A DNA stretch of 64,000 nucleotides from Prevotella pectinovora. Lineage in GTDB: Bacteria > Bacteroidota > Bacteroidia > Bacteroidales > Bacteroidaceae. How positions within the stretch are numbered: the first letter of the stretch is position 1; each line of letters begins with the position of its first letter. The notes beneath the pieces are model-generated. The model was not told the origin of the DNA. It searched no databases and saw only the letters and a list, made by a program, of their open reading frames with translations. Of the stretch, positions 49,901 through 55,549 are shown piece after piece. The position numbers and the translations under genes were made by a program. The DNA lies in NCBI RefSeq assembly GCF_000834015.1, contig NZ_JXQI01000055.1, forward strand, positions 62,001 to 126,000, read 5' to 3'.

Positions 49901-49982
49901 GCGCATTGGCAACAGCCCCTGAAAATAACGTAAAAACAGCAATCAATGATACTGTTATGATGTTTTGGGAATTTAATATCAT
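43953..49982 (-). CDS. RHS/YD-repeat polymorphic toxin-like protein
   Basis: The 2009-residue protein starts with a signal peptide (VSLIAVFTLFSGAVANAQ). Its N-terminal region contains YPVSHATGIPDITIPIYEI, typical of Bacteroidota YD proteins. Many YD repeats follow (for example YEYNGVGALTKDLNRG), then the RHS core end with HYYPFGGTF, YNGKELD and GLNTYDYGARQY, up to NPVNILDINGD near residue 1825. The last 184 residues form a variable tip, AT-rich in codons. The tip contains MHELYENY near 1937 and AHEKSARLEG near 1956, a possible His-Glu-Glu-His metal site, though not a canonical HExxH. Toxin function is inference. It follows a secreted protein gene by 16 bases and shares its promoter. Confidence 0.82.
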   Translation of the reverse strand: MILNSQNIITVSLIAVFTLFSGAVANAQKPVQPDVSTVQLQDTVKVPALSPNYDDETEHTPLDNILPLSPQAASLARYGEYPVSHATGIPDITIPIYEIKLGDFTLPISISYHASGIKVDDVASTVGLGWTLNAGGAITRQVFGAPDLTGASNEYTDYKKVVEIRDEAKKNDTGTSMLRTLLYGTGGSNPYYPYDTQSDRYTYNFAGKSGMFRYSYTDNKFIPTDFNRMDIYGDTDIEGGLFRITDTNGYVYVFSCQEFSGVKSDENTTDVSAWYLTEIKTPKGNIEIKYENAAIYTTVYGTEYVVTGTFGQTKYHGATWTDDGYEYEMADESRYFLNQNEILYRIPVVSSIEWNGGIVTFHYSNDREDVWKTRLTDIAVINMYGDTVKTANFGNDSYWGGSEKNRRMMLRSLYLSETGEYEFDYNTAYGTFPNYRTLSRNINFSLGIFFCHSDYWGYYNGRSDRCSIPKELYQRVLSRYSNIREDRKYRLSYFADRNPDLYYTKFGILTSITYPTGGQTQFEYENNDYNFGGLRIKSITSDGIKRMFGYNMSRQMTDHPKIMMMYDSYHIIGSNPVVLGDFHLYENVVCAGTPAFPLNNSHVFYTDVTESFSNGEHVEYQYTCFPEPEQLCGMTVSAKVPQVSFACLNDYGSMPPLLKSESWYDADGKCLRKNYYTYKNNKVKSFSAGVKLTPLIWFGSSIEGVAYPSMKIYAPYWIGENTFLIDTVNVHVSTAELVSKETADYITGVTTTESYTYDNTFRTSNPRSVTVENSDGKKYMTEYRFAFDLDDEWHKKMIENYNMYDAVVETKEFCDGSFLTSKITEYTEKNGCVYPKIISKSILGNAQYEKYRFDDYDRYGNLTRLVTNSCDVDSLIWGYGGMYPTMHVHNGQMMAGYTWKPLCGVASVRNRNGYTVEYGYDNAGRLSSVSDDWGMKQTFGYNYSNSTAAESNTDNYVRTTNILSADETCANTLVQYADGLGRPLDDASDGINEEGEFVHKFSSYDGKGRKSRAWLPVVADIGDKSLKETNIAALAQNTYNDSKAYSDIKYDALDRTIFTSTPGTQWKEKGKSVERIGNGKNDVRLFSAPLDKITLVDGGFYKPCSLQGEKTTDEDGHSIAIFTDKLGRKVLERRNDGKNNNDTYFVYNDLGQLRYVLSPEYQYSGYKEKYAYEYRYDGRGSVVKKILPGCEYTQYWYDRGDRVSFFQNAALRDNGMYRFFLYDSLGRLAMQGVCNGCNRSEEVNTAEYKENVDGICYTGYVIPLSDKITNPDLETVNYYDNYTFLQRYSAELGSLVPDFQVKGNCALGLQTGKVQKTSGGGKVIEVSFYDGKGQPVDIRRLQVGKRLTCTHTDYSYTGKPAKVFVDEYSVNSSGKTLVTSQIIENVYSKKTDKLLSTSISVNGRKETTQCFEYDALGRIKEVRRGGNAGAVSYDYNIQGWPTNIDSKDFHEELHYTDGVGTPCYNGNISSQLWSTSDYGQVRGYKFEYDGLDRLKEAVYGETPSLSDKQNRYNEKVIEYTANGAMKRFQRRGRKDDGEYGKIDNLHIKLNGNQLLSVADDALPANKYSSFNFIDGANETVEYEYNGVGALTKDLNRGMTIRYDNLDYPRHIEFNDGNSTTYSYLPDGMLLSKEYGLKYIGRKGESNGAIGIASGTDGETTDVPSLSNPQIAERPSLMVFGKTEYSGNIIYKNGKLDKVLFPGGYCTFDSENNSQPIFHYYAQDHLGNNRVVTKEDGTIEQITHYYPFGGTFNDAGLNASLQQYKYNGKELDRVAGLNTYDYGARQYFSPVPTWDRMDPLCEKYYNISPYAYCNNNPVNILDINGDSIQFTGSHNEINQTVKTLNVSTHNFASININSDGMLTMSLHDDFNINSLNRSEKELYKSLDKIINGSGIAMVNIVNNSPDVIVGNISNNTIDIGDICNMPTSAKMTSTSVLMHELYENYNVQTQNMDIKSAHEKSARLEGRITGYMLDPWNRLIKATGKNRIPVLFPQNEKEVIFNTKNGNIIK

Positions 49983-49998
49983 GACAATGAGACCTGAT

Positions 49999-51153
49999 TT
50001 ATTTATTGTTATAATGGACTTTTCTCTCGTATATCTTTTCTCCGATTGTAATCCTTATTGCATATTCACCGCTTATGAGTCCTGTACAATCTATAATAAT
50101 CGGAGAATCAGAATTACCTGACGCTCTTCTTAAAACGACGCCAGAGATGTCAGACAACAAGGCATCAACGTATATTTCTGCATTGCGGACGCTTGTATGG
50201 ATAACAAATGAATTCTTTCCATTCTCAATTGTATAGGGCAAAGAACCATCATTTGATTTATTGTCATACGAATCACTCTCGTCATTCTTGCTGTCGGTCA
50301 CATTATCACCATTTGTGCATAACGACCTCGTCCTTTCGTTTTCTGTATCATACAGCTTTTCTTGTTCATCGGGTGGATAATAGTAAGCTATGGTGTTGTT
50401 CCAGCCATTATCGTTCTTTCCGTAAACGATAGCCTCAATGATCGGATAGCGGAAACCTTCAGCATACCATTTGTATACTTCTGTATGGCGATAACAATTG
50501 TCTTGATTGGCTGTTAGTGTAGCTATACTGTCGTTTGACAGATAATGTGTTTTGTTTATGTATTCAACCAGTTCTTTGGTGGTATGAATGTCATCATATG
50601 CGATTCGGCAATTGTCTTTTGTATAATGGACTCTGTAAACCTTATCAAGAACTTTTCCGTCGGGTAATAGCAATTTCCCTTTTCCGTCGACTTCAACTGA
50701 ATATGTCCCGAAATCCCGCGCCATGACTTCTTCACAATACATGCAACTGCCGTGAAACGCTCCTGCCCTTTTGTTACCAAAAGATAACGGAAAAACCAAC
50801 ACAGTTTCTGGTCTGTCAAATTCTACTGCTATATTGTTATTCTCATAGCCGACATTTCTTATTGCCGTAGAATCTTGGGCATAATAATACCTTGTACCGT
50901 TTGAAATTTCCACAACAATGTCGTCATTGTCTTTATCGGAGGTGTATTCAACAATAAAGTCCTTGCTGTCAGTTCTCAGACTACTATAATCCCAAATCTG
51001 ATTTTCCCCTTTTGTGCCGATGCAGAAATCCTCGATTCCATATCGATGGATTATGTCTCCTGGCCTATACATATATGACAGAGAACTGCCTGCTTGAGCA
51101 AAGAGTGTCAGATGAAGTAAAGATAGCACTGTTGTAGAGTATACCCTTTTCAT
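49999..51153 (-). CDS. Secreted protein with sorting-like C-terminus, RHS operon
   Basis: The function is not recognised. I start at the ATG at 51153 (384 residues), which gives the signal peptide MKRVYSTTVLSLLHLTLFAQ. The middle is beta-rich with many Tyr, Asp and Asn. A hydrophilic, low-complexity stretch (about residues 275-310, rich in Asn/Asp/Ser) leads to an end with IIIDCTGLISGEYAIRITIG and ERKVHYNNK, which resembles a type IX sorting domain. It lies 16 bases upstream of the RHS gene and is probably in the same operon; it may help export or anchor the RHS product, which is inference. Confidence 0.65.
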   Translation of the reverse strand: MKRVYSTTVLSLLHLTLFAQAGSSLSYMYRPGDIIHRYGIEDFCIGTKGENQIWDYSSLRTDSKDFIVEYTSDKDNDDIVVEISNGTRYYYAQDSTAIRNVGYENNNIAVEFDRPETVLVFPLSFGNKRAGAFHGSCMYCEEVMARDFGTYSVEVDGKGKLLLPDGKVLDKVYRVHYTKDNCRIAYDDIHTTKELVEYINKTHYLSNDSIATLTANQDNCYRHTEVYKWYAEGFRYPIIEAIVYGKNDNGWNNTIAYYYPPDEQEKLYDTENERTRSLCTNGDNVTDSKNDESDSYDNKSNDGSLPYTIENGKNSFVIHTSVRNAEIYVDALLSDISGVVLRRASGNSDSPIIIDCTGLISGEYAIRITIGEKIYERKVHYNNK

Positions 51154-51291
51154 TTTGTAAATGAAATGTCTGCAATTATAATCCATAGGCAGCAATATTG
51201 AACGCAATAAAATGCATGTAAAGATATGTTTTAGTAGCGTTTGGAGTACAAATCGTAAACATAAATCAACGTATGTACACCGATATGCTGC

Positions 51292-51323
51292 AAATTTAGT
51301 CTAAAAACCAGATACTTGCAAAT
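51292..51323 (-). promoter_or_regulatory. Promoter of the RHS operon
   Basis: On the minus strand TTTG (51323-51320) and TAAATTTG (51299-51292) are separated by 20 bases, a full match to the Bacteroidota promoter pattern. The leader to the ATG at 51153 is about 135 bases. Confidence 0.7.
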
Positions 51324-51375
51324 TATTTTCTGACAATTTCATCAATCAATAGTTCATTAAAATTTGAGATAAAGG

Positions 51376-51852
51376 CTAAGCAGCTTTACGCTGCCAGCTA
51401 AAGAGTTCTTTGACAGTATGACTAATTAACTTTCGGTTCGGTATTCTCCGACACTTGTCGAAAATTATTTTAGCGATGTATGTGCTTGCCATAACCTCCT
51501 TGAAAGAAGCCATGGAATACGGCATCCCATTTTCCTTCATCATCACCTTTGCCACATTCTGTGATGCGAATGATGCGTTGTAGAAAAAGTCCAACAGGTT
51601 CTTGTGTCTTGCCTGGCAATGCGTAAGGCCAGTATACTGCTTTACATTGCGAAAACAAAACTCTATTTGGAATCTTGAGCGGTATGTGCGCAGCACATCC
51701 TCACCCGACATGGATGTCTTTGTTGAGAAGAAAAGCTTGTGCTTTCCGTTCGGCATAATCCAAATGACAAGGTGTACTTTCTGCTTCAAAGCCTTTGAAT
51801 AGGCAATGAGTGTGTAGGCAGTGCCCTCAAGTCTTTCAATATGCAACTTCAC
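51376..51852 (-). pseudogene. IS4-family transposase, C-terminal fragment
   Basis: Only the last 158 residues of a DDE transposase remain, ending FSWQRKAA. The IS4-family YREK signature Y-x2-R-x3-E-x6-K is present in TYRSRFQIEFCFRNVK, which carries the catalytic glutamate. The N-terminal DNA-binding part and the two catalytic aspartates are absent. The first codon available is a GTG that overlaps the end of the lipoprotein gene. No terminal inverted repeat was identified. Confidence 0.8.
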
Positions 51853-52361
51853 TCTTCCTTGAGAACTATTTTTACGAATGATTTAGTGGGCTTTTTAGGT
51901 TCAGATGGGCAGTACTCATAATTATTGGGTATTCCAAATTGCTTGATTTCTTTTATATTCTGCAAATTAACCTCGTCAATGAAATCATAAAAATGTACTA
52001 TCGACTTAATTCTATAAGCATCTTTATCTGACAAAAAATATGTTTTGTTATTGCTATGAAACGTATTGTGCACACTAATGTTGCAAATGTTGTCATCTAC
52101 CTTTATTAGAATACGTGGCGTTTCTTCCTTTATTGGTATTATTGTCCCTGGTGAAGAAAGAACATCATGCAGAAATGCATAATCGTCAGAAGTGATGGTA
52201 TAAACTTTATCTGGTTTTTTAATGGAATTTATTATATCCGGATCTATTTTATTCATATCTACCAATCCTGGGGAGAATACAACTTCTATATTCTCTCTAT
52301 GAGGTCTTGTCTTGCAACTACAAATTGCTAATAATGCTATTATTACGATAAAATGTTTCAT
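51849..52361 (-). CDS. Lipoprotein, candidate orphan immunity protein
   Basis: No family is recognised. The ATG at 52361 gives a lipoprotein signal with the lipobox LLAICSC (170 residues). The mature part has no catalytic motif. The start codon follows, after one base, the stop (52363-52365) of a short open frame that looks like the end of a toxin tip. The IS4-family fragment overlaps its 3' end. By analogy with the RHS / 43956 pair, it may be an immunity gene left after loss of its toxin. This is inference. Confidence 0.6.
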   Translation of the reverse strand: MKHFIVIIALLAICSCKTRPHRENIEVVFSPGLVDMNKIDPDIINSIKKPDKVYTITSDDYAFLHDVLSSPGTIIPIKEETPRILIKVDDNICNISVHNTFHSNNKTYFLSDKDAYRIKSIVHFYDFIDEVNLQNIKEIKQFGIPNNYEYCPSEPKKPTKSFVKIVLKEE

Positions 52362-52362
52362 A

Positions 52363-52464
52363 TCACATGGTGTATCTAGGGTCTTTGACAGGGAAAGTCT
52401 TTCCGCCATGGTTAGTTCTTATACCTTGATGGAGTTTTTTATCATAATATAAAAAATTTTTTTT
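52363..52464 (-). pseudogene. Possible displaced toxin-tip C-terminus
   Basis: A 33-codon open frame on the minus strand ends LHQGIRTNHGGKTFPVKD plus PRYTM, with its stop one base before the lipoprotein start. An in-frame TAG at 52465-52467, next to A/T runs, closes it upstream. It reads like the conserved end of a secreted nuclease or RHS tip rather than random sequence, but I cannot name the family. Confidence 0.4.
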
Positions 52465-52609
52465 CTATCTATGCATTTAACGGAAGAACCCCCAAAAGTC
52501 ATATCGAAGGTTGGACAATCCTTATATATATAATTGTTTTTGAAGCATCTCCATATCGTCACCCCAGTTCGGAATAAGAAGCCTCAACCCCATTCATCAG
52601 AAATCTTCA

Positions 52610-52633
52610 GAAACCATCAGGCAATCTGGTTTC
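52610..52633 (-). terminator. Weak hairpin downstream of rnhB
   Basis: GAAACCA (52610-52616) pairs with TGGTTTC (52627-52633) around a 10-base loop; only short T runs follow on the minus strand. Confidence 0.35.
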
Positions 52634-52642
52634 CGGATGATT

Positions 52643-53251
52643 TCAGAATTCAAAGTCGAGTGTCAGCTCTTCGGGAGGCAGGAGAGTGAAAGAACGGCGA
52701 TGGAATGGCGTAATACCACATTCACGGATAGCCTGACGGTGTTTCTTCGTTGGGTAGCCCTTGTTGCTCTTCCAGTCATACTGCGGATAGTCTTCCGCCA
52801 GACGGTCCATATAGTCGTCGCGGTATGTCTTGGCGAGGATGCTCGCCGCAGCGATGGAGAGGTATTTGCCGTCGCCCTTCACAATGGTGGTGTATGGAAG
52901 GTCGCGGAAGGGCTTGAAGCGGTTGCCGTCTACTATCACCGCTTCGGGACGCACCTTGAGCTGGTCTAAAGCACGGTGCATGGCGAGGATACTCGCATTG
53001 AGAATGTTTATCTCGTCAATCTCTCCAGGCTCCACGATGCCCACAGCCCAGTCCACGGCATCGTGTTCTATTATCTCACGAAGCTGCTTGCGCTTGCGGT
53101 CGGTGAGTTTCTTCGAATCATTGAGCAGTTCGTTCTCATAATCGGGTGGCAATATAACGGCGGCAGCAAAAACGCTTCCGGCAAGACAACCTCTGCCGGC
53201 TTCGTCGCAGCCTGCCTCAACGAGACCTTCGTAATAATGATTTTCCAGCAT
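52643..53251 (-). CDS. rnhB: Ribonuclease HII
   Basis: RNase HII nicks RNA-DNA hybrids and removes misincorporated ribonucleotides. The 202-residue protein has the first catalytic block CDEAGRGCLAG (residues 15-25), the LNDSKKLTDRKR block near 43-54, and VIVDGNRF near 105. The downstream GDGKYLSIAAASILAKTYRD (near 125-144) and SNKGYPTKKHRQAI blocks follow. Length is typical. Confidence 0.97.
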   Translation of the reverse strand: MLENHYYEGLVEAGCDEAGRGCLAGSVFAAAVILPPDYENELLNDSKKLTDRKRKQLREIIEHDAVDWAVGIVEPGEIDEINILNASILAMHRALDQLKVRPEAVIVDGNRFKPFRDLPYTTIVKGDGKYLSIAAASILAKTYRDDYMDRLAEDYPQYDWKSNKGYPTKKHRQAIRECGITPFHRRSFTLLPPEELTLDFEF

Positions 53252-53448
53252 TGTATACTTCTCTTTTTGTTTCGGACAATATCTTTATATCTTTCAAAGT
53301 ATAAAGGTACGAATTATTTCCGACATATCAAAAAGATACACAGCGAGTTTTATCTTTTAGCCAGAATGACCGATTTTGCGTTAGTCTTGTATAAGAAACC
53401 TGTAAGATTAGCCAAATAATAAAGGTGACAAAAACACATGCCAGAAAT

Positions 53449-53510
53449 CCCCCCACACCGTGGGGAACGGAACCCCCTAATGTGGGGTTTGATTCCCCAC
53501 GACAGGGGGA
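53449..53510. repeat. Nested GC-rich palindrome
   Basis: Outer arms CCCCC (53450-53454) with GGGGG (53505-53509) and GTGGGGAA (53460-53467) with TTCCCCAC (53493-53500) enclose an inner AACCCC/GGGGTT hairpin (53471-53489). It lies between rnhB and the next gene and could fold as a cruciform. Confidence 0.6.
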
Positions 53511-53540
53511 GATTTCGAAGGTTATGCTTAAGATGACAAA

Positions 53541-54185
53541 TTATGGCTCTACGTCCCACTGAATAGGCACGTTCTTCATCGTGATGTATCCTCTGATTGC
53601 CGCATCAACATACAGTCCGAGCTTCAGCACCTGCATCACCTTGGCGGTCTTCTTCACATTCTCGAATCTTGTATAGGTACCATCGAGCTTCAGTTTCACA
53701 TAAACTCCCTCGCTGACGTCAAAAGAGTCGGATGTAGTGCCGCCGTCTGGCGTATAAGATTCACCGTCTTGGTCAACGAACATTGTTACGCTGCGAAGGT
53801 CTGAATTAGGAAAATCTCCAACACCGCCGAGACTGATACGCGACTTGTCGGCTATCATCTTCACTTTCAGCACGAGGGTCACGGTGCCGTAGTTCTCTGA
53901 GGTGCTCTTGCCATAGGCACCTACCAACTGGATGTCTACATCCTTGGCAAAAGGATTGATGACGGTGGCTCCAGACTCTGATGTGGTGGTTGTGCCGATG
54001 AACTGTGGCGGCATATCCTTGCTGGCTGCAGGATCTGTCCGTTTGATCTTGGCGTCCTTCTTAGATACCGTGTCCAGAGTTTTTGTCACCTTCTTCAGGA
54101 TATTCCCAAACTGTGCGTCTGCCGGTTGTGCTGCAAAGAAGAAAGCTGCGAATGCCACGAAGATTCTGAATAGATTTCTTTTCAT
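53541..54185 (-). CDS. Secreted hypothetical protein
   Basis: The 214-residue protein has a signal peptide ending PADAQFG. A short linker with TDPAASKDMPP leads to a beta-rich domain (about 65-214) resembling a single Ig-like or C2-like sandwich, with KVKMIADKSRISLGGVGDF and VYVKLKLDGTYTRFENV. No catalytic motif is visible. I believe similar proteins occur in other Prevotella. A possible -7 box (TAATTTTG, minus strand) is at 54284-54291. Confidence 0.75.
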   Translation of the reverse strand: MKRNLFRIFVAFAAFFFAAQPADAQFGNILKKVTKTLDTVSKKDAKIKRTDPAASKDMPPQFIGTTTTSESGATVINPFAKDVDIQLVGAYGKSTSENYGTVTLVLKVKMIADKSRISLGGVGDFPNSDLRSVTMFVDQDGESYTPDGGTTSDSFDVSEGVYVKLKLDGTYTRFENVKKTAKVMQVLKLGLYVDAAIRGYITMKNVPIQWDVEP

Positions 54186-54439
54186 AATAATATAGTTTTT
54201 AGTTTAACAATAAAGCAGTGAAGCTTGCTTGATTTATATTTGATTGTTCTTGTATTGACAATGGGGTATTCATTTCCTGCGGGCAAAATTAACGGAAGAA
54301 TATGTTTTTCAGGGTTTCAAAGAGTAAATAGATGTGTCATTACGTACAAAGTTCTATGCGTATTGTCCTGTTTTTCTTCTATCTCTATTGAAATATAACG
54401 ACACCAGCCAACTCATTGACCAATAAATTGACCACAAAT

Positions 54440-54505
54440 GGGCACGATGCTTGCCCAAGTGAGGCAAGGTGCTTTCTCAAGTGGGGCACGCTGCTTGCCC
54501 CTGTT
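54440..54505. repeat. 22-bp tandem repeat, three copies
   Basis: Units start at 54440, 54462 and 54484 with a consensus of the form GGGCACGATGCTTGCCCAAG followed by TG. The middle copy is most diverged. Each unit contains a GGGCA/TGCCC pairing. Confidence 0.65.
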
Positions 54506-54617
54506 GGGCAGATTTGCTGTCAGACGTCTGCCCAATAAGTGAATGTTATTATACCTATACTCTGGTTTCCTGGATACTGCCAACGCATACTATTCCTGTA
54601 GTATGAATTACTCACAG

Positions 54618-54663
54618 CTGACAATTCCTATCATCTGATAATTCCTCACATCTGACAATTCCT
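54618..54663. repeat. 17-bp tandem repeat, three copies
   Basis: CTGACAATTCCT or CTGATAATTCCT occurs at 54618, 54635 and 54652, an exact 17-bp period, usually preceded by CAT. Confidence 0.65.
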
Positions 54664-54830
54664 TTCATCAGCAAACCATCCAGACAATTGCCTGACAATC
54701 GCCAGACAACCAACTGTCTGTCTATCAGAATATTACGACAAAAAACCAGATGATCTGACAGTTTTTTTGAAAATTCTTGTTTTTTACTAAAAATCAGCGT
54801 TATGGGCAACTTTTACTCATATCGAGTAAC

Positions 54831-54900
54831 TTAAACCCCAACCGGTCATTAGGCCGTTAGATGTAGTATTTTATGACTGCTTGGATTTTGGTTGGTTAAA
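54831..54900 (-). repeat. Dispersed element, partial copy
   Basis: The sequence TTAAACCCCAACCGGTCATT followed by AGGCCGTTAGATGTAGTATT and ACTGCTTGGATTTTGG matches the right half of the 10267-10460 element read on the other strand. Its second end is not clear. Confidence 0.55.
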
Positions 54901-54983
54901 TTAATTCCGCCAACTGGCAATATGTTATATCATATTTAACAGAAATAGTTTGTCTTGTGAACTTATTGTGCAAAAACTCCACA

Positions 54984-54991
54984 TATCTTTG
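54984..54991 (+). promoter_or_regulatory. -7 box for the 98-residue protein gene
   Basis: TATCTTTG (TAnnTTTG) lies 128 bases before the ATG at 55120; a TTG at 54966 is closer than the usual -33 spacing. Confidence 0.4.
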
Positions 54992-55119
54992 CAACAGGAA
55001 GAGGAAAACAGGGCTATCTGTCCCGAACCGGTCATCAGAAAGTTTGGGAATAAACCCGACGGGCTTCTTAAAGAGAGAGAAAGGACAAAGTAAAAACAGA
55101 AAATAAAAAAATTAAGGAT

Positions 55120-55416
55120 ATGGAGAAGAAAATGATTTTGACAACTGGCGTGAATGAGAATGAGAACATTGATTTCACGGAGCTTATCAGCAAGATAGGC
55201 GCATGGGCATCAGAACCGGTCCGCCTGTTGGGCGAATACTACTCGAGCGTGCTGGAAAGAAAGCTGTCTATCGGTCAGACATGGCGCCTGATAGAGGTGC
55301 AGCTGGCATTCTTCGCCTGCATATTCCCTGCCGATCTGTCGGTGGCTGTCCGTCTGTTAGCCGTTGCATGGCTCGGTTCGGCAGTGACAAGGTGCAGGAA
55401 GGCAATGAAGAAGTAA
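55120..55416 (+). CDS. Small hypothetical membrane-associated protein
   Basis: The function is not known. The 98-residue protein has an amphipathic N-terminal half (FTELISKIGAWASEPVRLLGEY) and a more hydrophobic C-terminal half (LIEVQLAFFACIFPADLS, VRLLAVAWLGSAV), probably one hairpin membrane segment. It ends KKAMKK-like (CRKAMKK). I recall similar short proteins in other Bacteroidales. It has a likely promoter upstream and a bidirectional terminator after it, so it is probably a single-gene unit. Confidence 0.65.
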   Translation: MEKKMILTTGVNENENIDFTELISKIGAWASEPVRLLGEYYSSVLERKLSIGQTWRLIEVQLAFFACIFPADLSVAVRLLAVAWLGSAVTRCRKAMKK

Positions 55417-55461
55417 TACCATGGAAAACACCTTATATACTTTCAATTTCACAAAATGACG

Positions 55462-55500
55462 AAACGGCGACAGACCTCAAGCGTGAGGCTGCCGCCGTTT
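55462..55500. terminator. Bidirectional terminator
   Basis: AAACGGCG (55462-55469) pairs with CGCCGTTT (55493-55500), with an inner CCTCA/TGAGG hairpin. T runs occur on the plus side and the element serves the convergent genes at 55120 and 55550. Confidence 0.75.
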
Positions 55501-55549
55501 ATTTCGTTATCGTTTCAACCCAAATCGACCGTTTGGGGAGGGTGATTAC

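Larger units (their letters stand above)
54186..55119. other. Repeat-rich intergenic region
   Basis: About 930 bases without a supported gene. It holds a 22-bp tandem repeat (54440-54505), a 17-bp tandem repeat (54618-54663), a copy of the dispersed element (54831-54900) and a promoter for the small gene at 55120. A 65-codon minus-strand frame at 54612-54809 is made of the 17-bp repeat and looks spurious. Confidence 0.6.

Noticed and set aside
51376..51852. Complete insertion sequence
   Set aside because: Only the C-terminal part of the transposase is present and no terminal inverted repeats were seen.
54440..54663. Possible CRISPR array from the regularly spaced repeats
   Set aside because: The units are contiguous tandem repeats of 22 and 17 bp without unique spacers, and no cas genes are in the window.
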